Positions 1 to 4,840 of a DNA stretch of 10,697 nucleotides are shown one piece after another. Both the position numbers and the translations under genes were made by a program. Each line of letters begins with the position of its first letter. Position 1 is the stretch's first letter. Below the pieces are notes generated by a model. It was given only the letters and a program-made list of their open reading frames with translations. It did no database searches and was not told where the DNA came from. Source of the DNA: Christensenella sp. UBA6880 (GTDB lineage: Bacteria; Bacillota; Clostridia; Christensenellales; CAG-917); contig DKCG01000020.1 of the NCBI GenBank assembly GCA_002449145.1, positions 1-10,697 on the forward strand, read 5' to 3'.

Positions 1-193
1 GTTTGAGGGAACCCACGGCGTCCGCTTCGCATGGGGCAACACTCAGCGCTCGCATAGATAGGGGCATTTCTCTATTTATGCCACTGCGCTTTGTGCGCCA
101 GCTTCGCACCCAAACGGCGCAGTCGCTTGTACTATCCGTCAAGCTCGGCGTTCGCTTTCTCGCCGCCTTGCGGCTCGTGTTCCGTCTTCGATT
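1..193. other. non-coding tail downstream of pgpH, rich in short hairpins
   Basis: No gene is supported here. The minus strand, where ybeY would be expected after pgpH in many Bacillota, shows no start with a ribosome binding site and nothing resembling a YbeY N-terminus. The plus-strand reading frame at 3-233 runs into the antisense of pgpH and has no recognisable domain. Several inverted repeats are visible: 52-61 with 72-81, 83-89 with 117-123 enclosing 93-97 with 105-109, and GCCGC-CTT-GCGGC at 162-174. This looks like a structured intergenic or repeat element, not an exon. The window edge cuts it, so its full extent is unknown. Confidence 0.55.
52..123. repeat. pair of stem-loops in the pgpH downstream region
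   Basis: Two adjacent inverted repeats are seen. The first pairs gcatagatag (52-61) with ctatttatgc (72-81), 9 of 10 positions complementary, around a 10-nt loop. The second pairs actgcgc (83-89) with gcgcagt (117-123), perfect over 7 bp, and encloses gtgcg (93-97) paired with cgcac (105-109). Neither is followed by a clear T-run on the minus strand, so neither is a textbook terminator for the operon. They could be part of a dispersed repeat or a small structured RNA. Confidence 0.45.
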
Positions 194-1678
194 TTATTTA
201 TTAAACGTATTTGCAGGGCGTTTCTTTTCGTAACTTACGCGGCTATGGTGAATGGACGGCAACACTTCGATTATCGTGCGCTTGATTATGGCAATATCAC
301 CCATAGTGATAGGACATTCGTCAAACTGTCTGAGTTCCATTTTCTCGTCCACGAGTTTGTTGATTCTGCCCTCGAATTCCTCTTTCGTGTCGGGCATATA
401 CGCGCGCATTGCCGCTTCAATCGTGTCCGCAATCATAATGATAGCGGCGATTTTGGTTTGCGGTTTCGGACCTGCATAGGTGTATTTGTCAACCGCAAGG
501 TCGCCTTCTTCTTTGAGGGTGAGTGCTTTGCGATAGAAATAACCGACGGGCGACGTGCCGTGGTGTTCTCTGCAAATTGCAACGATTTCTTTCGGCAATC
601 TGTTTTGCTTTGCCAAAATCTCGCCGAAAAGCGTATGCGAGGTTATCATACTCACGCTGACTTCGGGGATAAGTTCGTCGTGCGGATTGTACGAGGACTG
701 GTTCTCGCTGAAATAGATAGGCGCTTTGAGTTTGCCGATGTCGTGATAGTACGCCGCACATCTTGCCATATTCGGGTTTTCGCCGATTGCGGAAGCGCAC
801 GCTTCCGCGAGGTTTCCGACCACGAGCGAGTGATTGAACGTACCGGGGGCTTCGCTCGCAAGGCGTTTGAGAAGCGGATTCGACAAATTGCAAAGTTCGT
901 TGAGTCTGAAATCGTCCGCGATGTTGAACACGCCCTCGAAAATTGCGACGAGAGGCATAAACACCAACGAAGCCGCGATATTTGCGCCGTACGACCAAAC
1001 GACGTGCCACAAAAGGTTCATCGACGTATCGCCGCTTGCAAGCGTAAACATAACGACGAGCGGTTGCATTGCAATCGGGGTCGCCATAGACACGAGCAAG
1101 AATTTGAGGCGAGTAAGGTGCTTTTTCTCGTAGAAATTTACGATGACCGCGCACAAACTGTTGCACACCACCGAAGCGACAACCGTCGTATAGTCGTAAG
1201 TCACGGTGTCGCGCATAAACGCAACCGCAATCATAATGGCAACCACCGCCGTCGAAAGCGTTGCGGTGCGTCTGTCGATAAGTTCGATAAGCACGAGCGT
1301 GGCAAGCGCAATCGGCATTGCGAACAGATTGAGTTTCGTTGCCGCCGATATGGACGTGATAAAGGTTAGCACGACCAAAATTATCGTCAAGTGAAAATCT
1401 CTTACGCTCGTTCCTTTAGGTTGCGTGAATCTGTAAATTCCCGCCATAAGGAAAATCGTAAGCACCGCCGACGTGATGAAAATCGCCGTCGTGGAAAGTG
1501 CGTTTTCCGCCGTGAATGCGTCAAGGAAATCGCCTATCATATAAAGCGCGAACAAAGTCATCGCAAACACCGCGACGATTGCCGTCGCAAAGCACTTGCC
1601 GACGTAACGCGACACGTTTTTTCTCGCTAACGCTTTGGCTTTTTCCGCTCTTGAAAGATCTCTTACGTCATCTATCAT
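194..1678 (-). CDS. pgpH: 7TM-HD family c-di-AMP phosphodiesterase PgpH, lacking the extracellular sensor domain
   Basis: 494 aa membrane protein of the 7TM-HD family; known members hydrolyse the second messenger c-di-AMP to pApA at the inner face of the membrane. About eight hydrophobic helices fill residues 30-250. The cytosolic HD domain follows, with H283 (FNHSLVVGN), H312-D313 (YYHDIGKLK), H348, H372-H373 (REHHGTSP) and D418 (MIADTIEAA) as metal-binding candidates, and the NPHDELI signature at 331-337. B. subtilis YqfF/PgpH has about 711 aa with a large extracytoplasmic 7TMR-HDED domain between the first helix and the 7TM bundle. Here that loop is only about a dozen residues (51-62), so the sensor is absent while the catalytic part is intact. 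The ATG at 1678 has a good AGGAG six bases upstream. It lies 17 nt after phoH, last visible gene of the yqfC-yqfD-phoH-pgpH cluster. Confidence 0.93.
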   Translation of the reverse strand: MIDDVRDLSRAEKAKALARKNVSRYVGKCFATAIVAVFAMTLFALYMIGDFLDAFTAENALSTTAIFITSAVLTIFLMAGIYRFTQPKGTSVRDFHLTIILVVLTFITSISAATKLNLFAMPIALATLVLIELIDRRTATLSTAVVAIMIAVAFMRDTVTYDYTTVVASVVCNSLCAVIVNFYEKKHLTRLKFLLVSMATPIAMQPLVVMFTLASGDTSMNLLWHVVWSYGANIAASLVFMPLVAIFEGVFNIADDFRLNELCNLSNPLLKRLASEAPGTFNHSLVVGNLAEACASAIGENPNMARCAAYYHDIGKLKAPIYFSENQSSYNPHDELIPEVSVSMITSHTLFGEILAKQNRLPKEIVAICREHHGTSPVGYFYRKALTLKEEGDLAVDKYTYAGPKPQTKIAAIIMIADTIEAAMRAYMPDTKEEFEGRINKLVDEKMELRQFDECPITMGDIAIIKRTIIEVLPSIHHSRVSYEKKRPANTFNK

Positions 1679-1695
1679 AGTTCACTCCTGCAAGG

Positions 1696-2682
1696 TCAAT
1701 CGCAATTTTTGTCGTCCGTTGCGACTTTTGCCCTTGCCGATTCTGCTTTTTCATATGCTTGTATTATTCTCGTCACGAGTTCGTGGCGCACCACGTCTTT
1801 CGCAGTGAGTTTTACGATATCGATTCCCTCTACGCCTTCGAGCACCTCGATTGCGTCGATCATACCGCTTTTGACGTTCTTGGGAAGGTCGATTTGCGTA
1901 ACGTCGCCCGTGACGACGATTCTGCTGTTTTCGCCCATACGGGTGAGAAACATCTTCATTTGCTCTCTCGTGGTGTTTTGCGCCTCGTCGAGAATGATAA
2001 AACTGTTAGAGAGCGTTCTGCCGCGCATATACGCAAGCGGCGCAATCTCTATGCTTCCCCTCTCGATGTGGCGAAGATACGCGTCTTGTCCCATCATCTC
2101 TTGCAAAGCGTCGAAAAGCGGACGAAGATACGGGTCTACCTTTTCGTTCATATCGCCGGGCAAAAATCCGAGTTTTTCGCCTGCCTCGACCGCCGGTCTC
2201 GTGAGAATGATTTTGTCGATCTCTTTGTTTTTTAGCGCGTACACCGCAAGCGCGACGGCAAGATACGTCTTGCCCGTGCCGGCAGGTCCTACGCCGAAAA
2301 CTATGCTCGACTTCTTGATTGCGTCGACGTACTTCTTTTGTCCGAGAGTCTTCGGACGTATGATTTTTCCGCGAGCGGTGATTGCCACCGTACCCATCAA
2401 ATCCTCTACGTCGAATTCCTTGCCCGCCTTTGCGTAGCCTATCACCATATTGACTTGCTGTGCGCCGAGCGGTTGCTTTTTGCAGAGTTTTTCGAGGGCG
2501 TTTATTGCGGCAAGCGCGCCGAGCACGTCCTTTTCCTCGCCGCTTATCTTCACGCTCGTACCCATAGCGAAAACGTCCACGTCAAAAGCGTCGGTGAGTT
2601 TTTCGATGTTTTCGTCAAGTTCGCCGAAAACGCTCATCATAACGTCGTATTCTTCAAATTGTTTTTCTTTTTGCGTTTTCAT
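1696..2682 (-). CDS. phoH: PhoH family P-loop ATPase (PhoH-like protein)
   Basis: 328 aa, the usual length for bacterial PhoH/YqfE-type proteins, which are cytosolic ATPases linked to RNA metabolism and often encoded next to ybeY. The N-terminal part (about 20-85) looks like the small KH-like module of the family. The conserved RPKTLGQKKYVDAI (109-122) leads into the ATPase domain. Walker A is GPAGTGKT at 132-139, Walker B is FIILDEAQN at 228-236, followed by TTREQMKMFLTRMG; VTGD at 257-260 is sensor-like and RHELV at 299-303 holds a possible arginine finger. The ATG follows the yqfD stop after a single base, so translation is probably coupled; an AGAGGA lies about 11 nt upstream. Function beyond nucleotide binding is inferred from family. 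Confidence 0.95.
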   Translation of the reverse strand: MKTQKEKQFEEYDVMMSVFGELDENIEKLTDAFDVDVFAMGTSVKISGEEKDVLGALAAINALEKLCKKQPLGAQQVNMVIGYAKAGKEFDVEDLMGTVAITARGKIIRPKTLGQKKYVDAIKKSSIVFGVGPAGTGKTYLAVALAVYALKNKEIDKIILTRPAVEAGEKLGFLPGDMNEKVDPYLRPLFDALQEMMGQDAYLRHIERGSIEIAPLAYMRGRTLSNSFIILDEAQNTTREQMKMFLTRMGENSRIVVTGDVTQIDLPKNVKSGMIDAIEVLEGVEGIDIVKLTAKDVVRHELVTRIIQAYEKAESARAKVATDDKNCD

Positions 2683-2683
2683 T

Positions 2684-4225
2684 TTATATGATTTCCTCTG
2701 CTTCGAGCGTCAGCGTGACGTACGTTCCGCCTTCCGTCACGGTTACCTCGTAATAGACGTCGAGCACCGTCGCGCTTTCGGTCAAATCCGCAACCAGTTC
2801 GGAATATACCGCCTTTTTCATACCCGCCTCGTCGAGCGTGTTCTCGACTTCGACGGTTTGAATTTCCTCGTACCTATACGAGTATATCTTTATCGGAAGC
2901 AAATATCCGAAGTCGCTCGCTTCCGTTTTCAGCCTATAGTTTTCAAACGGACTCGTCGGGGTTTTCGGCACTTTCCCGAACATACCGAAGCGAGTGTACG
3001 TCTTACTGCTTACGACGTTTTCGACTTTCTCTACCCTCGCAAAAAACTTCGTGCGCTTGTAGTATACTTTTCCGAACGCATAGCCCTTTGCTTCGACGGG
3101 TATTTTGTTGTCGCCGTACTCGATATAGCCGTCTATGAGCGTGTCGCCGACTTCCACCACGTCGCCGAACTTGCAAACCGCCGTTCCGCCCTCTACGATA
3201 ACTCTCGTGACGACGGCGCGCTTTTTGGCAACCACGCTTTTTGAGTTCGCGGAAACGAAATTCTCTTTTTTCAGCGCGGTTTTGTAAACGACGTTTATAT
3301 GTGTTCCGATTTTGTCCACGCTTGCGAACGTAACGCCGTCGAGCGAGGATATTGCGCTTTCCAATTCGTCTGCGTTAAGCGACTTGACTCTTGCGCCCTC
3401 AACCACGCCGTACTCTTTCAGTATGCCGTCGATTTGCGCATTTAATGCGTAGTCGCTCGCGCCCTCGCACCTTACGCTCACGCGCGTGACGAAAGACGAG
3501 TAAATCAACGCGGCGCATACGCTTGCGGCTATCCCCGCAAATATTCCCGCCCTCGCAAAAGCGCGGAAAATCGACGAGGATACCCCGACTATATTAATTA
3601 TTTTATAATCATAGCATAAGTTTTGCAATAATGCAATAATCTTGTGACATTGTTTGGACTCGACGAAAAACCGCGTGTATTCCTTCGTCGATTCCACTTT
3701 TTCGACTTTCGATATTTTTGAAATTGCACTCAATGCCTTTTGAGCGTTGCTTCCTCGCACCTCGATTTGCGTTTTTCCCAGACTACCCTCGATTTTCGAC
3801 AATCTATCTGCATATTTTTTTCTGCGAGCGTACAGTTTTTCAAAGAATAATTCTTCCCTTTCTTCTTTGATTTTCTTCCTTGTTTCCCTTTCTTGCGCCT
3901 TTTGCTCTTTACGCGCGAGTTTTCTCTCTTGCTCTTTCTCGTATTCTTCGCTTTTTCCGTATTCTAAACGTTTATTTTTATGCAAATGCGCTTTGCGAAC
4001 AGTCATTCCCGCATTATTCAAGTTTTCGTTTAATTCTTTTCCGTTTTTCAATTTATAAGCGATATTTTTTCCGTCTTTATTTTTCAAATCGTTATCTTCG
4101 CTATGTTGATTTTTGTTTGACTTATTCTTGTTTTTCGGGTTGCCGCCACCGCTATAAACGTTGCCGTTTTTCAAATTGCCGTGCAAATTACGCTTATTTT
4201 TATTTTTCAAATTCGATTTTGTCAA
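2684..4225 (-). CDS. yqfD: sporulation protein YqfD with an N-terminal Asn/Lys-rich and charged extension
   Basis: 513 aa from the chosen start. The YqfD core is recognisable from about residue 150: a small alpha/beta N-terminal part (KTQIEVRG...), one membrane helix at about 226-245 (RAGIFAGIAASVCAALIYSS), then the POTRA-like stretch after RVSVRCEGAS, the VVAKKRAVVTRVIVEGGTAV segment and PVEAKGYAFGKVYYK. In Bacillus, YqfD belongs to the sigma-E mother-cell programme and is needed for proper sporulation; its biochemical role is unknown. B. subtilis YqfD is about 400 aa and starts almost at the core, so the first 150 residues here are extra: an Asn/Lys-rich part with an internal duplication, then a charged, probably coiled-coil stretch (about 90-130, rich in E, K, R). 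I chose TTG at 4225 because GGAGGGG ends four bases before it; GTG at 4255 is an alternative with no clear Shine-Dalgarno. It overlaps yqfC by 26 nt. Confidence 0.88.
   Translation of the reverse strand: MTKSNLKNKNKRNLHGNLKNGNVYSGGGNPKNKNKSNKNQHSEDNDLKNKDGKNIAYKLKNGKELNENLNNAGMTVRKAHLHKNKRLEYGKSEEYEKEQERKLARKEQKAQERETRKKIKEEREELFFEKLYARRKKYADRLSKIEGSLGKTQIEVRGSNAQKALSAISKISKVEKVESTKEYTRFFVESKQCHKIIALLQNLCYDYKIINIVGVSSSIFRAFARAGIFAGIAASVCAALIYSSFVTRVSVRCEGASDYALNAQIDGILKEYGVVEGARVKSLNADELESAISSLDGVTFASVDKIGTHINVVYKTALKKENFVSANSKSVVAKKRAVVTRVIVEGGTAVCKFGDVVEVGDTLIDGYIEYGDNKIPVEAKGYAFGKVYYKRTKFFARVEKVENVVSSKTYTRFGMFGKVPKTPTSPFENYRLKTEASDFGYLLPIKIYSYRYEEIQTVEVENTLDEAGMKKAVYSELVADLTESATVLDVYYEVTVTEGGTYVTLTLEAEEII
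4041..4215 (-). repeat. in-frame 123-bp-spaced duplication inside the 5' part of yqfD
   Basis: Two matching blocks lie exactly 123 bp (41 codons) apart. ccgtttttcaa occurs at 4041-4051 and 4164-4174, and tttatttttcaaat at 4076-4089 and 4199-4212. In protein terms the pattern LKNK-8 residues-LKNG occurs twice (residues 6-21 and 47-62 from the TTG start). The same spacing at both ends of the unit points to a segmental duplication that has since diverged in its middle. The region is more AT-rich than the neighbouring genes. Confidence 0.7.
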
Positions 4226-4454
4226 CTTGCCCCTCCAAAAACATATCGCCGCCACCTATTTCCAAAATTCGCAGATTTTCGCCGTCTATCGACATATTTC
4301 CGCTATCGAGCCGCATTTTTATGTGCGTATCCGAAGTGGACACGACCCGTTTTATACCGCAAATGACGGTTTTCTTTCTTGACAGCATATTGAGCGTAAA
4401 GGGAAAAATATCCCCCGCAACGTTAAGTTTTCGTTTTATCTCGTCTTTGAACAT
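4200..4454 (-). CDS. yqfC: YabP/YqfC family sporulation protein
   Basis: 84 aa, small beta-rich protein of the YabP/YqfC family. The C-terminal half carries the family pattern of short strands ending GNMSIDGENLRIL...GGDMFLEGQVDKIEF, matching the usual G-x-I-x-G-x-x-L-x-I ... I-x-G-x-I-x-x-I-x-F arrangement. Known YqfC is made in the mother cell during sporulation; its mechanism is not established. The position directly before yqfD, with a 26-nt overlap, supports the call as strongly as the sequence. The ATG at 4454 is the only conventional start compatible with the family's N-terminus: an in-frame TAG lies 27 nt upstream, and the next ATG is residue 23. It has no Shine-Dalgarno, and the sigma-E-like -10 box ends five bases before it. 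Confidence 0.85.
   Translation of the reverse strand: MFKDEIKRKLNVAGDIFPFTLNMLSRKKTVICGIKRVVSTSDTHIKMRLDSGNMSIDGENLRILEIGGGDMFLEGQVDKIEFEK
4230..4236 (-). promoter_or_regulatory. strong ribosome binding site deciding the yqfD TTG start
   Basis: GGAGGGG on the minus strand, four bases (CAAG) before the TTG at 4225 and inside the end of yqfC. It is among the best Shine-Dalgarno matches in the window and argues for TTG over the upstream GTG at 4255. Its location inside yqfC also suggests coupled translation of the two genes. Confidence 0.7.
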
Positions 4455-4459
4455 ATGAA

Positions 4460-4488
4460 AGTGTATGCGAAGTTGGTACTAAATACTA
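4460..4488 (-). promoter_or_regulatory. candidate sigma-E (sporulation, mother-cell) promoter of the yqfC operon
   Basis: On the minus strand the -10 element CATACACT (4460-4467) fits the sigma-E consensus CATACAhT completely. TAGTATT (4482-4488) fits the -35 KMATATT at six of seven positions, and the spacer is 14 nt, as expected for sigma-E. The yqfC operon is known to be sigma-E controlled in Bacillus, so function and site agree. The -10 ends only five bases before the ATG, so transcription would begin at or next to the start codon. Confidence 0.6.
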
Positions 4489-4493
4489 CTAAA

Positions 4494-4545
4494 ATTAAAG
4501 TTGAAACTTCCCCGCTTCCTTCCACATTAAAGTTAAAACTTCCCC
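4494..4545. repeat. two 20-bp direct repeats, each with an inverted repeat, upstream of yqfC
   Basis: Copies at 4494-4513 and 4526-4545 match at 19 of 20 bases (attaaagttRaaacttcccc on the plus strand), 32 bp apart. Each contains aagtt-2 nt-aactt (4498-4509 and 4530-4541), and the only difference between copies falls in the 2-nt centre. The first copy ends nine bases upstream of the candidate -35. They could be operator sites or the internal part of a dispersed repeat; the sequence alone does not decide. Confidence 0.6.
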
Positions 4546-4560
4546 TTTCCTCACGTGTTT
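4539..4560. repeat. dispersed repeat, copy 1
   Basis: A 22-bp stretch beginning cttccccttt matches 10661-10682 at 20 of 22 positions. Both copies lie in intergenic DNA upstream of a minus-strand transcription unit (yqfC operon and DUF1846 gene). It overlaps the second of the two direct repeats. Confidence 0.6.
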
Positions 4561-4575
4561 GGACTTCGGCGTTTG

Positions 4576-4592
4576 CGAGGCAATCCGCCTCG
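4576..4592. repeat. short palindrome cgaggc-aatcc-gcctcg
   Basis: A perfect 6-bp stem with a 5-nt loop in the yqfC upstream region. The word gcgaggcaa that covers its left arm (4575-4583) also forms part of the dnaB terminator stem (4811-4819), hinting that the intergenic DNA is built from related palindromic pieces. No T-run follows. Confidence 0.45.
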
Positions 4593-4604
4593 TTCGCTTT
4601 GGCT

Positions 4605-4629
4605 ACAACACATTCACCGAATGTGTTGT
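4605..4629. repeat. perfect 11-bp hairpin with a 3-nt loop
   Basis: acaacacattc (4605-4615) is perfectly complementary to gaatgtgttgt (4619-4629) around the loop acc. Neither strand has a proper T-run after it, so it is not a clear terminator. It lies between the repeat pair near yqfC and the 22-bp hairpin array. Confidence 0.6.
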
Positions 4630-4670
4630 TTAACGCGTCGCGCCCGCCCGCCTTTCGAATCTTCCGCAAC

Positions 4671-4770
4671 TGCGGCAACGCCGCAATATCACTTGCGCAG
4701 AGCGCAAATTTCACTGTGCTGCAAGCACAATTTCACGCACGATTGCGTGCATTTCATTGCGCCGCAGGCA
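4671..4770. repeat. tandem array of small hairpins, 22-bp period
   Basis: Five consecutive units start at 4671, 4693, 4715, 4737 and 4758. Each of the first three is a 15-nt palindrome with a 6-bp stem and 3-nt loop: tgcggc-aac-gccgca, ttgcgc-aga-gcgcaa, tgtgct-gca-agcaca. The fourth is gcacg-attg-cgtgc; the fifth (4758-4770) is imperfect. The units are joined by a conserved 7-nt linker: atatcac, atttcac, atttcac, atttcat. Stem sequences differ from unit to unit while pairing is kept, and the linker is conserved. Similar arrays are, to my knowledge, common in intergenic DNA of gut Clostridia; their role is not known. It is not a CRISPR array: there is no constant repeat with unique spacers. 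Confidence 0.75.
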
Positions 4771-4800
4771 CTCTGCCCGCGAAAATTATTAATTATTAAT

Positions 4801-4840
4801 TCTAAAAATAGCGAGGCAAAATTGCCTCGCTATTTTTAGA
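4801..4840. terminator. bidirectional intrinsic terminator overlapping the dnaB stop codon
   Basis: A perfect 19-bp inverted repeat (4801-4819 with 4822-4840) around a 2-nt centre. The GC-rich core gcgaggcaa is flanked on both sides by A-runs and T-runs, so a hairpin followed by TATTTTTAGA forms on either strand. On the minus strand it ends the upstream block right at dnaB, and the dnaB stop codon (4836-4838) lies in its 5' arm. It separates the dnaB unit from the yqfC operon. An AT-rich attattaattattaat tract adjoins it at 4786-4800. Confidence 0.9.

Noticed and set aside
3..233. 76-codon plus-strand ORF at the window start
   Set aside because: It runs over several inverted repeats and into the antisense of pgpH; low-complexity R/L/F composition.
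245..1369. 374-codon plus-strand ORF antisense to pgpH
   Set aside because: Opposite the well-supported pgpH, rich in R, H and C as expected of a shadow frame, with no domain.
4671..4770. CRISPR array
   Set aside because: The conserved part is only 7 nt and the variable parts are self-complementary; no constant repeat with unique spacers and no cas genes.
4436..4799. Small ORFs on both strands across the yqfC upstream region
   Set aside because: They translate the hairpin array and repeats, have no ribosome sites, and show no protein family.
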